DNA of 64,000 bases from Candidatus Helarchaeota archaeon. Lineage in GTDB: Archaea; Asgardarchaeota; Lokiarchaeia; Helarchaeales; RDOG01. The translations under genes were made by a program, and so were the position numbers. Under the pieces are notes generated by a model. The model ran no database searches and was not told where the DNA came from. It saw only the letters and a list, made by a program, of their open reading frames with translations. Shown one piece after another: positions 55,301-64,000 of the stretch; position 1 is the stretch's first letter, and each line of letters begins with the position of its first letter. The stretch spans positions 467,536-531,535 of the forward strand of contig JAHPZH010000001.1 of the NCBI GenBank assembly GCA_019058315.1, given 5' to 3'.

Positions 55301-58300
55301 TTATTAATATCCTTAATTAATATAGGATTCAAATTTAATCCCTTTGGAAAGTCTGAATATTGTGTGTAATTTTGGAAAATTGCATAATCTTCTAATCCCA
55401 AAAATGATTGAAGGGATAAAGTCTCTAATATTTGGTTTAGAGCGGAAGTACCTTGATTAATTGTTATATTTGTAACAAATCTCGAATGTACCCTAGGATC
55501 TGTATAAATTTTACATTGAGTTAAAAATTCGTAATTTCCAAATTGAGTCAAGAGATCCATATCAGTTGTAAGACCAGTAGGTAATGGTATATCCATCGAT
55601 GGTGTGGGTTCAAAGGGAGACGTTGTTAAATTTAACATTTCATCAAAAGAAGAAAATAAATTTATGATATCAAATTGTGAAACAAATATTATAGGTTTAT
55701 ATGGTCCAATATCTGGTGAGATAGTGGAATTTAAAATTAAAATTTGCTTAGATAAAGACATTGTAAGATTTCCTATTATTCTAATCAATGGACTAGTTCT
55801 TATGTCAAATAAATGTGCAATGAATGGATATATTGCAGGTAAGGTTTGATTTTGTCCTGGAAATGCATATTGATACGGTGGAACATTTGTTATATTAAAT
55901 CCAAATAAAGGATCAGCAAACATATAAAATGAATAATTTACTACAAGGTCAAGTGGGTGACCAATGGGAACTTTGAATGTTATATTATTTCCTTCATAAG
56001 TTCCTTTTAATGCAGGGTTACCAGGAACTGGATCATATAAATTAGTTGCACCTGCTAATGGTAAACCAGTTGTATAATTGAATTGAGACCTATCCCAAAC
56101 TCCAATAACTCCACTTAATGGATCAGCTGTTTCAGCACTTATCCTTTGTGACACATTTGTTAGATAATCGTTAATAGATGTGGTATTCTCAATAGTGTTT
56201 AATGTAAGTTGGAATAATGATGGACCAGTTCCATTATATACATATGTTAAATTTTCTACTCTTGGTGGATAGGAAATAAAGACATTCTGTAGCTGGATCT
56301 CTACATATAAATTAGTAGTTGACTCACTCGTTACTGTTAAATTGGCAAATACTTTTACATTCAAATCATAAATATCAAAAGGTTTAAGAATTACGTGGAA
56401 TTTATCATCTTTACCCATAATAACTAGATCTGAATATCCATCACCATCTAAATCTCCCGATGCTAATCCTTTAATTCCATAGTCGGTTGTGTTTAAATTA
56501 TACTCCAAAATTTTACTAAATTTATTGTTTCCAACACTTTCATAAAATAAAATACTTCCATTCTCAGTAGCGGTTATAATTTCATTTTTATCATCCAAAT
56601 CAAAATCTTCTAATATTAAATTAGTGATAGATGTGGCATTGGAAATTTCTGAACTAATATTAATGGATGAGGTATGTATATATCCCTCTAAAGTCTTGAT
56701 TATGATAGTTTGCGTAGGATCTGTATCATTATTAATTACTTGTGTAGAAATATTAGGTTTAAATATATTAATCCATGTTTCATTATGGGTAATTATTTCT
56801 ATATTATTATCCGAATCAGAATCACCTGTTATTATACCTAAATTATAATTTGATAAATTTTTTAATGGCATAAAACCCAAACTGGTATTTTCAAATATTG
56901 AAATCTGCGTATTATTTGAACATAGAATTTCTTCACGTGTATCTTGGTCTGTATCTCCATGAGCAAGAGAATAACATGAACCATCTATATTTTTTGACCA
57001 TTTTTTAGACCAATTAATCATTCCACTTTCCCAAGTACCATTTATAACATATACTGAACCATTATCTAAACCAATAACAAACTCATCATTAGCATCTTTA
57101 TCCAAATTAAGACCATCTTCTACTAACAAAGATAGAATTCCACCATTTTGAAATGCAATATTATAAGATTCAAAGTTACTCAAATCTAACGTCGTATTAA
57201 ATTCAAAAAAAGTTAAATTTCCCTTTCCATCATTATCAGTAAGTCCAACAAATAATTCTTTATTATTGTCTTGATCCATATCTCCAGTCCCAATACATTT
57301 ATGATTAACTGTTCCATTTAATGGAGGTGAATCCCAAATTGATAGATATTGGTCTCCTTGCCTTTGGAATATTGAGATATTAGTATAATCATTACCAGCT
57401 TGTGTCCAATTATATGCAACGATAATTTCAGAAACTCCACTTTTATCCAAATCATTACTTACTGCTATAGCAGTGAGATTTCCTGTAAATAGAGGACTAT
57501 CCCATGTATTATTTTCAGCTAGCGAAAAATTGTATAATTCTATATCAACAGGGTTTCCCAACAAAGCAAGTAACTGTGAACCAATTGCTTGAACCGTAGA
57601 ATTTTCAATTAAATCTAATTCATCCGATATGATATCCTCTCCAAAAGGATATCCAATTAAAATCGATGAATTCAATATACCTCGAATATTTTCAAAAGCT
57701 ATTAGATTTCTAATTAAACCTGGTCCATTAATCATATTATCCAATAATTCGGTAATTGAAAATCCTTCAATATGAACTAGTGTATTCAGAATAGTATTAA
57801 ATACTGTATAATCAGTCATCAAAATTCCTGTTAATAATTCGAGTAACGGGGATAACATAGTAACTTGATCCAGCATTGATTCAATAGTTAAATATGCCCA
57901 GTACCCTTCTAAACCTGTAACTAACCCTAACATTGCATTTAAAGCACTAATTGCTGCATAAAATGTTTCTGGACTTCTAATTATGTCTATCCGTAGAGGT
58001 TCAAACTCAAGAAGTCCCCAACCCCCTCCCTCTATTATTTGAACAGTTGTATTAAAAATAATTGGATCGTCACCCAAAAGTCCGAGAAAGGTAATTTGAT
58101 TTACACCACTAATCTCATTACTCATAATTGGAGGAGTTGAGAATCTAGGTTCTCCCAAAATATCCAACGGAAGCGCCAGCGTAACCATGGCAATATTAAT
58201 AGGCTGAACTGTATCAGTGGTTACAAATAATCCTCCACCATTGTTAGTTAGGGTTATAGAAATTGTTAAATTTGAATCTATTGGTGTTTGTAATTTAAAG

Positions 58301-58845
58301 GTACTATCTTCTCTTTCAGGTTCTGTTGTAACTCCATCTACTGCATAACTAATGCTAAGATTTACAGGAAGTTGTTTATCTTGTTCGACTAAGTAACTTA
58401 ATGTTTTTGAGTCCTCCTTCTCAATTAGAAGTTTTGACCAATTTAAAATTAGGAGCCCATGTTCATTGGTAACATTTGGCATATCAGTACCTTCAGCTGG
58501 ATTTACCTCATATCCCCCTTCAACGCGATCAAAAAAGTCAATGGATACATCCTCAGAATGATTATTAGAAATTTCAATATTAATTTGAGTTGTACTTTTT
58601 TGTAATTCTCCAATTGCGTTATATTCAGCAGTTATTACTTCTGACTTTGACACTCTAACATCTTCAATATTACCTGTTTGAGCAGAATCCAAGTTAACAA
58701 CATTATCATGTTCAATATTGTTTAAAGTATATGGCTCAAATTGAACTGGAGTTATTACTGATCTGTTTAAAATAGAAAATATTATAAGAAAACTAAGTAA
58801 AACCAAACTCGTATAATGAAACGTTTTTCTAATTCTTTTATTCAT
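52345..58845 (-). CDS. Giant extracellular FG-GAP/VCBS-type propeller protein with membrane anchor
   Basis: About 2166 residues from ATG 58845 (preceded by GAGGAAGG as ribosome-binding site). A frame start 11 codons earlier lies inside the ABC ATPase gene. The N terminus is a membrane segment (TSLVLLSFLIIFSILN). The ectodomain has many FG-GAP-like calcium loops such as DLDNDGIKEIIVG, DIDLDGKKEILAA, DVTNDSIPEIVIG and DLDGDGYSDLVIM, forming beta-propellers. Three copies of a unit starting IIGVWNRS occur near 56.1, 55.0 and 54.8 kb. Many NxS/T sequons occur. Near the C terminus are a helix (LIYIIFIVFFALIVEWLYF) and a basic cytoplasmic tail. It is the last part of an ABC transporter set and may be its substrate, receptor or a surface scaffold. 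Confidence 0.87.
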   Translation of the reverse strand: MNKRIRKTFHYTSLVLLSFLIIFSILNRSVITPVQFEPYTLNNIEHDNVVNLDSAQTGNIEDVRVSKSEVITAEYNAIGELQKSTTQINIEISNNHSEDVSIDFFDRVEGGYEVNPAEGTDMPNVTNEHGLLILNWSKLLIEKEDSKTLSYLVEQDKQLPVNLSISYAVDGVTTEPEREDSTFKLQTPIDSNLTISITLTNNGGGLFVTTDTVQPINIAMVTLALPLDILGEPRFSTPPIMSNEISGVNQITFLGLLGDDPIIFNTTVQIIEGGGWGLLEFEPLRIDIIRSPETFYAAISALNAMLGLVTGLEGYWAYLTIESMLDQVTMLSPLLELLTGILMTDYTVFNTILNTLVHIEGFSITELLDNMINGPGLIRNLIAFENIRGILNSSILIGYPFGEDIISDELDLIENSTVQAIGSQLLALLGNPVDIELYNFSLAENNTWDSPLFTGNLTAIAVSNDLDKSGVSEIIVAYNWTQAGNDYTNISIFQRQGDQYLSIWDSPPLNGTVNHKCIGTGDMDQDNNKELFVGLTDNDGKGNLTFFEFNTTLDLSNFESYNIAFQNGGILSLLVEDGLNLDKDANDEFVIGLDNGSVYVINGTWESGMINWSKKWSKNIDGSCYSLAHGDTDQDTREEILCSNNTQISIFENTSLGFMPLKNLSNYNLGIITGDSDSDNNIEIITHNETWINIFKPNISTQVINNDTDPTQTIIIKTLEGYIHTSSINISSEISNATSITNLILEDFDLDDKNEIITATENGSILFYESVGNNKFSKILEYNLNTTDYGIKGLASGDLDGDGYSDLVIMGKDDKFHVILKPFDIYDLNVKVFANLTVTSESTTNLYVEIQLQNVFISYPPRVENLTYVYNGTGPSLFQLTLNTIENTTSINDYLTNVSQRISAETADPLSGVIGVWDRSQFNYTTGLPLAGATNLYDPVPGNPALKGTYEGNNITFKVPIGHPLDLVVNYSFYMFADPLFGFNITNVPPYQYAFPGQNQTLPAIYPFIAHLFDIRTSPLIRIIGNLTMSLSKQILILNSTISPDIGPYKPIIFVSQFDIINLFSSFDEMLNLTTSPFEPTPSMDIPLPTGLTTDMDLLTQFGNYEFLTQCKIYTDPRVHSRFVTNITINQGTSALNQILETLSLQSFLGLEDYAIFQNYTQYSDFPKGLNLNPILIKDINNDNENDTIVAVNGFYPTYEIRALNSSNRDLLWDFRTEGPIIDMSFDDNNIIRANVLNIDNQWLMANETQNSTIFTENILENQTSIDNRTVEVNYNISTYETQAIIGVWNRSEFDFTSKEPFPGATNYYNESAGAYFVGRTIHLGPDLNSNQTDLVINYTKKSATTVTMDFYPKTIIGVWNESDQTGINYFPGGSIYGYNITLGRDLDTPNDTVYIKYYYFSNASSFTYLINYTGNLIDSREDLLNETQFFNGTTYINHTYIGPNLGIIQTPYIINCSDALNPNFYMLLIFTEDKVYAINGTLETTPELRLVFNNTNNQNKEWEISSGWIGQSFEVADIENDGNKELIFINMNGILYSHDLLNGSNLWDSQLTMGVVTKLMVEDLDNDGIKEIIVGSGNKKIYIYEGDTGEFLWAYETNGPIDDLVIEDIDLDGKKEILAASSDNNLYSLNGTDGQLLWIYNITGEIKSITVGDVTNDSIPEIVIGSDENLVYCLNITDTSNISILWTHQITGQIPTFQFCTTKDSITFHYDLSDRIFEMIYDDLDEVMEDFMGMDTDMNLGLDSMLDFGMDGMDINLEDLADVQIPSGIGLFNLMIYQIQTIMALDEVGQVTLAQREYTGKPEVREPGYNPNYEIIQKNTTEPIDFGSRNLTWFEIYNNDSKDLLRLNYFVVILKDDNNTITMNQCRFYMWNGQDYINILDNDYYNLTLDMLDLTYDNDSGELRFKPFIEINPFEQKNSSIDWRGRTIFFEVRDLNGTLNITYWADVSVIHPKVTYEPVSTSFSYSITYPVFQVYTIRVPFLPLTPLEPTPTQQFLSDPLIYIIFIVFFALIVEWLYFKRRTSYEIQRLAYKNLITWLKGRQKLWKRSLERGTINKTQYNRLKNFRGRLREEVRPRWYTDECFDKLKKNSFFDMTFSTLLLLPFWRKLGKPSKLAAVLNNMFSAVFSPSINAARRSGSWLKKRIKKKPRVKKKKDKLKVVLFGDS

Positions 58846-59830
58846 TTGATTCCTTCCTCTTTTTTTTAAATTGGTCAAAAATGAATACTTCTTTAGTTGA
58901 AGTAATTTCTGCCATTATTCTTTGTTGAAGGTGCGTAATTCTATTAACATAATCTTCTCTGGCTTTTCTAAATAATATTGGGTCAAGTTCATCTTTTCGT
59001 TTTAAAAATAGCTCAAACTCAGTCTTATATAATTGCAATTCTCTCTTCGATGTCTCAAGCTTTGCTATTTTGGCTTGTGTTGATTCATACATTCTTTTAG
59101 CAATATGATCAGTAGGAGGTGACACACCTGGGGGAACATCTAAAGAAATTTTACCATCAATTACATAAATTGAACGTGAAGCTACTCCTGCAACTCCAGG
59201 ATCATGAGTTACAATTACAAATGTTTGACCAAGTTCTCGGTTTAGTCTTTTCATCAACCTTAAAACTTCTACACCTGTAGCTGTATCTATACTTCCTGTT
59301 GGTTCATCACATAAAATTAAGGCTGGATCATTTGAGAATGCACGAGCTATAGATACACGTTGTTGTTGACCTCCGCTTAATTCCGTTGGTCTATGGTTAA
59401 TCCTATCTCCAAGCCCAACAAGGTTTAGAAGCTCTTTAGCTTTCTCTCGAGCTTCATTTGCGGATAAATCACCTGCAAATAACATCGGTAACTCGACATT
59501 TTCACGTGCAGTTAAAAGGGGTAATAAATTAAAAAATTGAAATACAAATCCTATCTTACGTCCTCGATAATGAGCAAGTCTTCCTTCATCATAATCTGTA
59601 ATATCTGCCCCATCAACTATTACTCGCCCTGATGTTGGTCGATCTAATGCACCAACCATATTTAATAAAGTAGTTTTCCCCGAACCGCTTGGTCCCATAA
59701 TAACACTGAACTCTCGTTCTTCAATATCAAGTAGTACTCCTTTAAGTGCTTGAACCTTTATTTTACCTAAATCATAGATTTTTGTGACCATCTTCAGTTC
59801 AATCATTTTTTTGACCATTTTATTCACCAT
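58838..59830 (-). CDS. ABC transporter ATP-binding protein (MacB/LolD type) with long C-terminal extension
   Basis: The ATPase of a MacB/FtsE/LolD-like complex. Walker A is GPSGSGKTTLLN, the signature LSGGQQQRVSIARAF, Walker B LILCDEPTGSID and the H loop VIVTHD. The typical size is about 230 residues, but this one has about 95 more, a helical coiled region (AKIAKLETSKRELQLYKTE and further) ending at the next gene. It overlaps the giant protein's ATG by eight bases. Three in-frame Met codons at the N terminus (1, 5, 9) leave the start open. Confidence 0.94.
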   Translation of the reverse strand: MVNKMVKKMIELKMVTKIYDLGKIKVQALKGVLLDIEEREFSVIMGPSGSGKTTLLNMVGALDRPTSGRVIVDGADITDYDEGRLAHYRGRKIGFVFQFFNLLPLLTARENVELPMLFAGDLSANEAREKAKELLNLVGLGDRINHRPTELSGGQQQRVSIARAFSNDPALILCDEPTGSIDTATGVEVLRLMKRLNRELGQTFVIVTHDPGVAGVASRSIYVIDGKISLDVPPGVSPPTDHIAKRMYESTQAKIAKLETSKRELQLYKTEFELFLKRKDELDPILFRKAREDYVNRITHLQQRIMAEITSTKEVFIFDQFKKKRKESNE

Positions 59831-59881
59831 AACATAATTATAATAGAAAGAAAAAATGAAGAAAAAGAGAATTTTAAATTC

Positions 59882-61048
59882 TCATTCATATCTGAGTGCT
59901 TCAACTGGTTTCACGCTAGCTGCACGCCATGAAGGATATAAGGCCGAGATAAAACCAATCCCGATGCTCATAGAGATGCCTATTACGAATAACCACCATG
60001 GAAATTCATAAGGAAGCCCAAATGTCGATATTTTACCTATAAATTCGGAAAGTATTGTAACCCCAAGAACTGATAGAAGACAACCTAATATACCACCAAT
60101 AGCAGACATGATTAATGCTTCGGTTATAAAAATTTGAAGGACTTGACTTCTTTGGCCACCAATAGATTTAATCATTCCAATAGCTCTTGTCTCTTCCAAT
60201 ACTCTTGTCATCGTTGAATTCATAATTTGCATCGCTCCTACCATTAGAGTAATCCCTGCCATCACACCTAATACTATATTAATAAGTTGGATTACAGAAT
60301 TAGCCATTGCCAAAATTTGTTCAGATTCTATAACCTCTGCCTTAGGAAAAGCATCTCGAATAACTTCAGCTACACTATGTGCAAATGCATTATCATCAAC
60401 TTCAACGAAGATCATTTGAACATTATTTGTTGCCATAATGTTTTGTAAACCATCTAAAGTCATAATTATCGATGAATCAGTAGTTGTTTCACCAGTTGAT
60501 GATAAAAAACCAACAATTTCTAAGACAACTGTGCCTGAAGAAATAAGACCTGATAAAACTATTTTATCTCCAATCCTTTTACCTAAAGACAACTTGAGAC
60601 CATATCCACATACACATTTATCATAATCTTCAGGCCTATTCTTTAATTCTCTCCCTTCTATCACCTGTACAGGAACCATTAATGTTAATTTGCTAGGATC
60701 AATCCCTACAACCGGAGCAAATTCCCCTTCAACGGTCATGAAATTCGTAATTATTCCTGCTGTATCAGTAACATGAGGTATTGAAGCAATAATATTGACT
60801 GTTTCTTCAGGTATTTCGGGTCGTGTACCTCGCATTTCCGAAGTTACGATTATAGGGGCACCAACAAAAGCTCTAAGAATATCCTCTATTTGTGTTCTCA
60901 TCCCTAAGGTGATTGAAATTAAAGATACAAAGGTTGTGATGCCCACCAAAATACCAATTATTGTTAAAGCTGACCGTAACTTTCGTTTGCTCATACTGCG
61001 GAATGCCATTAGTAAGGAGAATTTAAATAGTCTCGTTCGACGACCCAT
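59882..61048 (-). CDS. ABC transporter permease (FtsX/MacB family)
   Basis: A 388-residue permease with a four-helix topology: one helix near the N terminus (LTIIGILVGITTFVSLISI), a large external MacB_PCD-like domain (about 50-255), then three C-terminal helices (residues 265-380), including GVMAGITLMVGAMQIMNS and GGILGCLLSVLGVTIL, with the sequence EALRYE at the end. This is the MacB/LolC/FtsX type that moves lipoproteins or peptides or transduces signals mechanically. It is the first gene of the cluster, 51 bases before the ATPase. Confidence 0.93.
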   Translation of the reverse strand: MGRRTRLFKFSLLMAFRSMSKRKLRSALTIIGILVGITTFVSLISITLGMRTQIEDILRAFVGAPIIVTSEMRGTRPEIPEETVNIIASIPHVTDTAGIITNFMTVEGEFAPVVGIDPSKLTLMVPVQVIEGRELKNRPEDYDKCVCGYGLKLSLGKRIGDKIVLSGLISSGTVVLEIVGFLSSTGETTTDSSIIMTLDGLQNIMATNNVQMIFVEVDDNAFAHSVAEVIRDAFPKAEVIESEQILAMANSVIQLINIVLGVMAGITLMVGAMQIMNSTMTRVLEETRAIGMIKSIGGQRSQVLQIFITEALIMSAIGGILGCLLSVLGVTILSEFIGKISTFGLPYEFPWWLFVIGISMSIGIGFISALYPSWRAASVKPVEALRYE

Positions 61049-61574
61049 TTCAAAACCTTATTTGATTCAAATAATTAATTTCTGTAATAATCATGAATTA
61101 TGATAATATATAGTATACTATTCTTCTTACTACTAAAAAATAAAAAAATAAAAATAATGTTTCGGTTCGTTCTTTTTATTCTTGCTAACTATACATTATG
61201 ATAGAAATTTTATCCATCTTATAATAATTATACAGTTTCACTTACGCTCAAATAACTAAGAAGAAAGAAGTTATTTATTCAATTATTACTTTATCCAATA
61301 ATCACTACTATACAATCACACCATCGAAAAATTCTATCATGAAATATGTTAAAAATCACCTTAGAATCAAGAATTGGAATACTAAACTGACAGTTAATAA
61401 ATTAAATTATAATAAATAATATACTTAATAGAAAAAAAACATAAAATAAAATTTAAGATACAATTAACTAATTTATTTTTTTAAAAATTAAAAAAAAAGT
61501 TAAATTTTGTAATAGAGTATTTGAGCTATCATAATATTTATCGAAATCATTGAACCCTTTAAACCCCATTTATT
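61049..61574. other. AT-rich intergenic region with putative promoter and palindrome
   Basis: The 526 bases contain no convincing gene or RNA. Upstream of the permease gene the minus strand has a TATA-like stretch around 61101-61109, adjoining a perfect 12-base palindrome ATAGTATACTAT at 61110-61121. This is a possible operator of the ABC cluster. Closer to 61575 there are only A/T runs. Confidence 0.4.
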
Positions 61575-62039
61575 TTAAAATTTCTCCTGTGATACAAGGC
61601 CAAATGATATTGATCCAAAGATAAGACAAACGCCCATGACAATTATATTGACAATGTCCCATGTTAAAGCCCTTGTCAATAAACTTATGTAACTAATCTG
61701 CGTTATTACAAAAAGGAAATACGGATCTATAAGAATTATCAATATTAAAAAGAAAGTTTCGCTTGCAATACTTTGTTGAATACCAATTATACTAAGAACC
61801 ATAATAAAAATAAAACCTATCCAAGTGCCCATACCAACTCCGAATCCTGTACCTGATAAACCTTTACTGTTCCAAATGCCACCCATCATAATTAGAATGC
61901 ACATATTAATATTAATTATAACGCAGAGTACTCCAAGCATTCCAAGTATAGGTGAAGTCGTCATATAGGGTATAAAGAGAAGTACTATTGATGTAATCAT
62001 AGCTAAAAGTCCTAAAACGAATCCTGATGTGTTTTCCAT
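61575..62039 (-). CDS. Four-helix membrane protein
   Basis: The 154-residue product has four to five hydrophobic segments with Gly-rich loops (GIWNSKGLSGTGFGVGMGTWIG) and ends LVSQEKF. It is not similar in an obvious way to the DUF4064-like pair at 36338-37200, though length and topology are alike. Function unknown. Confidence 0.62.
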   Translation of the reverse strand: MENTSGFVLGLLAMITSIVLLFIPYMTTSPILGMLGVLCVIININMCILIMMGGIWNSKGLSGTGFGVGMGTWIGFIFIMVLSIIGIQQSIASETFFLILIILIDPYFLFVITQISYISLLTRALTWDIVNIIVMGVCLIFGSISFGLVSQEKF

Positions 62040-62241
62040 GACTATCCCAACTGTTATTAGTTAGTATATTCTAATATTAATTGGGACGAATTTAAATATT
62101 TCTCTTTTTTTGAATATAGATTAACATTCTACTTATACGCAACTATAGATTTTTAAATAACTAGGATAATAAGAATTTAAAAGCAAATATCTGAAAAGTC
62201 TACTCGTAATTATTTATTAATTTTCTATTTCAATAAGCTGA

Positions 62242-63144
62242 ATGATCATGGCAGAAAATGAGAAAAAAGAAGAAAATTCAGAAAAAGACATAACAAAACA
62301 AGCTCGTGAAAATATACCTATAGAAGTTTGGAATACATTACCCGACCATATTAAAAAGGAAATTGACCCTAATTACGAACCACCGCCACCTGAACCCATA
62401 TTCAAAGGTGTTTCCCCAGATCTAGCCGATTCCCTTAACCGTTTACGCGATGGATTTGAAAAAATTGGTCTCACTCTTATTGGTCGAATGGGTGAATTTG
62501 CAACCACTCTTGAACGTGTCATGATGGCAGTGGCTCGAATAGATAAAGTCGAAAATCTGGTTTCAGAAATAAAATACTTTCTTAAGGGACTTCAAAAAAC
62601 CCTTGATAATGTGGATTCGACTTTAAATAAATTGGATACGACTGTTATTGCATTTGAATTGGAGAATATTAAAAAAATGTTACAAAGTGGAATTCCAACT
62701 GCATCAACTCCTGTGAATCCTCAACCTGTAAAAGTCAACCCCAAACCAGCTCCAGTAAGTATTAACGTAGAAAATTCTAAGACGGCAGAACCAGCTCCAA
62801 AACCAGCAGCTCCAATACAAGCAGAAGCAGAAGTTATTAGTTCTGGAGATCTACCTCTTGAAAAACTTATAAAAGAAAAAACTACACCAAAAGAGAAGGT
62901 CCAAAAAGTATTCGCTTTTATGAATAATTTACTTAATTCAGAGATATCTTATCCGATACTAGTAAAAAACCTTGAATTAACCCGGGATGCAATTTCACAA
63001 TGTTACAAATGGGTTCCTACATTGTATGATATCGGTAAATCCGTTAGAAAATATAAACCAAAAAAGGATCCTAAGTTATCTCCTGAAACTATAAATGAAA
63101 TTAGACAGAATCTTGAGCAATGGGAGAAAACGATTCTCGGTTAA
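62242..63144 (+). CDS. Unknown protein with coiled coil and proline-rich linker
   Basis: About 300 residues. The order is an acidic N terminus, a Pro-rich turn (NYEPPPPEPIF), a long coiled coil (about 58-150, FEKIGLTLIGRMGEFATTLERVM and LKGLQKTLDNVDSTL), a Pro/Ala-rich flexible linker (about 155-200), and a folded C-terminal helical domain (EKLIKEKTTPKEKVQ to the end). The layout suggests a scaffold or a cytoskeletal/membrane-associated adaptor. No family is recognised. ATG at 62242 and 62248 are both possible starts. Confidence 0.65.
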   Translation: MIMAENEKKEENSEKDITKQARENIPIEVWNTLPDHIKKEIDPNYEPPPPEPIFKGVSPDLADSLNRLRDGFEKIGLTLIGRMGEFATTLERVMMAVARIDKVENLVSEIKYFLKGLQKTLDNVDSTLNKLDTTVIAFELENIKKMLQSGIPTASTPVNPQPVKVNPKPAPVSINVENSKTAEPAPKPAAPIQAEAEVISSGDLPLEKLIKEKTTPKEKVQKVFAFMNNLLNSEISYPILVKNLELTRDAISQCYKWVPTLYDIGKSVRKYKPKKDPKLSPETINEIRQNLEQWEKTILG

Positions 63145-63288
63145 TTAAATATTTTTATACCTTACTTTTATTAATTAGTCCCATATGACAACTAACATAA
63201 TTAAATATTAGGAAAATTTCATATGTTTTTTTTCCAAAGAGAATAAAAAATTTAAATTGGTAGGCATAACCCTGAAAAAAATTAAGGA

Positions 63289-63957
63289 TTGGTTACTTCA
63301 TTGAGTGATAAAAAGGACCAGGAAAAAATTAGCCATTATGGAAAAGGACTTGCAATGTTCACTTTAGGAAAATATCAGGAAGCAATTGAATGCTTTGAGG
63401 AATTATTAAAAATTGATCCTAAAAGAAAGTTCGCTTGGTTTAATTTGGGACTTAGTTATTTAAAATTAAACAAATTTGAGAAAGCTATAGAATCTTTTAA
63501 AAGACTTCTTAAAATTGACAATAGAGACATTGATGGTTGGGTTAATATGGGTTTGGCATATGGAAATCTAGATAATTATCAAAAAGAAATCGAATGCTAT
63601 CAAGAAGCAATTAAAATAGACCCAGAACATAAAACTGCTTTGTATAATATGGGACATGCCTATGAAAATTCTGATTTTCCTAAGGCAATTGAGTATTATA
63701 AAAAAGTAGTTGCTATTGATCCCAAATATGTTGATGCATGGTTTAATATGAGTATACTAAATTATCATTTGAAAAATTATAATGAATCTATTAATTGTCT
63801 TGAAAACGTTATTAAATTAAATCCAAAAGAAGATGGAGCTTTTATTACCTTGGCAGCTAATCATATTAAATTAAAAAATTATCAGAAAGCATTAGAAAAT
63901 TTTGAAAAGGCTATAGAGATTAATCCTAATTTAAAATGGGCTGAGCGGATTAAATAG
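63289..63957 (+). CDS. Tetratricopeptide-repeat protein
   Basis: A 222-residue TPR protein with about six repeats of 34 residues starting at residue 17: AMFTLGKYQEAIECFEELLK, AWFNLGLSYLKLNKFEKAIE, GWVNMGLAYGNLDNYQKEIE, ALYNMGHAYENSDFPKAIEY, and so on. It should bind proteins. There is no signal peptide. The start is TTG at 63289 or 63301, both in frame. The stop (TAG at 63955-63957) is followed by 43 bases to the window end. Confidence 0.88.
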   Translation: MVTSLSDKKDQEKISHYGKGLAMFTLGKYQEAIECFEELLKIDPKRKFAWFNLGLSYLKLNKFEKAIESFKRLLKIDNRDIDGWVNMGLAYGNLDNYQKEIECYQEAIKIDPEHKTALYNMGHAYENSDFPKAIEYYKKVVAIDPKYVDAWFNMSILNYHLKNYNESINCLENVIKLNPKEDGAFITLAANHIKLKNYQKALENFEKAIEINPNLKWAERIK

Positions 63958-64000
63958 TTTTTTGGAGCAGATTTTCTTTAAATTATAGGTCTTTTAACTT

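Overview
The window comes from an AT-rich archaeal genome, most likely an Asgard (Promethearchaeota, Lokiarchaeia-like) organism. The archaeal core signs are a TFB transcription factor, a small histone, a PAC2-family proteasome assembly chaperone, an archaeal ADH synthase for the shikimate pathway, archaeal CobT and DtxR-type metal regulators. Asgard-like signs are a ubiquitin-like protein with a GG-KN tail, SDS22-like leucine-rich repeats, HEAT and TPR proteins, and above all an apparent selenocysteine codon. Many genes look bacterial in origin: UvrC, the GrpE-DnaK-DnaJ-ClpB set, RNase PH and acyl-CoA dehydrogenase. The lineage is inferred from gene content only.

Layout. 1-9.2 kb: the 3' end of uvrC, a membrane protein plus C39-like peptidase pair, duplicated membrane proteins, an acyl-CoA dehydrogenase, a Cas4-like protein, FmdE, two ferredoxins, cysS with its own tRNA-Cys, and a methyltransferase. 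9.2-13.5 kb: a DUF433/DUF5615 toxin-antitoxin pair, leucyl aminopeptidase, the ubiquitin-like protein, Hsp20 and PAC2. 13.5-22.2 kb: the chaperone/disaggregase cluster grpE-dnaK-(tRNA)-DnaK lid paralogue-dnaJ-clpB, then TFB. 22.2-30.1 kb: an ACS-beta-like fragment, membrane proteins, zinc-ribbon proteins, a candidate selenoprotein, a startless open frame and an LRR protein. 30.2-38.4 kb: a BadF/HgdC activator, CooC, RNase PH, an amidohydrolase, UPF0280 and a glycosidase-like barrel. 38.4-44.2 kb: a metal-ion island with ZIP, FeoA, split FeoB, FeoC-like and two DtxR proteins, with a DtxR-type operator. 44.4-51.5 kb: MFS transporter, CobT, HEAT protein, ADH synthase and a class III CoA transferase. 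51.6-61.0 kb: a minus-strand cluster of MacB/FtsX-like permease, ABC ATPase, a giant surface protein, a winged-helix protein and histone. 61.6-64 kb: a membrane protein, an unknown coiled protein and a TPR protein.

The main discovery is at 27214-27852 on the minus strand. A DsbA/FrnE-like oxidoreductase is interrupted by one in-frame TGA exactly where the first catalytic cysteine of the CPWC motif should be. The upstream part has a good Shine-Dalgarno sequence, so the gene reads through as UPWC. The only GC-rich patch in the short 3' untranslated region can fold into a hairpin and is a possible SECIS element. Other observations worth attention are a free-standing copy of the DnaK C-terminal lid inside the chaperone cluster, the ubiquitin-like protein with a cleavable tail, a stand-alone ACS-beta N-terminal-type domain, a Cas4-like protein without its catalytic acidic residue, and the giant surface protein coupled to an ABC system.

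Genes that probably work together: GrpE, DnaK, DnaJ and ClpB with Hsp20 (disaggregation and refolding); FeoA, FeoB-N, FeoB-C and FeoC-like with the DtxR repressor (iron uptake); acyl-CoA dehydrogenase, CoA transferase/racemase, BadF-type activator, ferredoxins, CooC and the ACS-like protein (anaerobic CoA-thioester and C1 chemistry, although these are scattered rather than in one operon).
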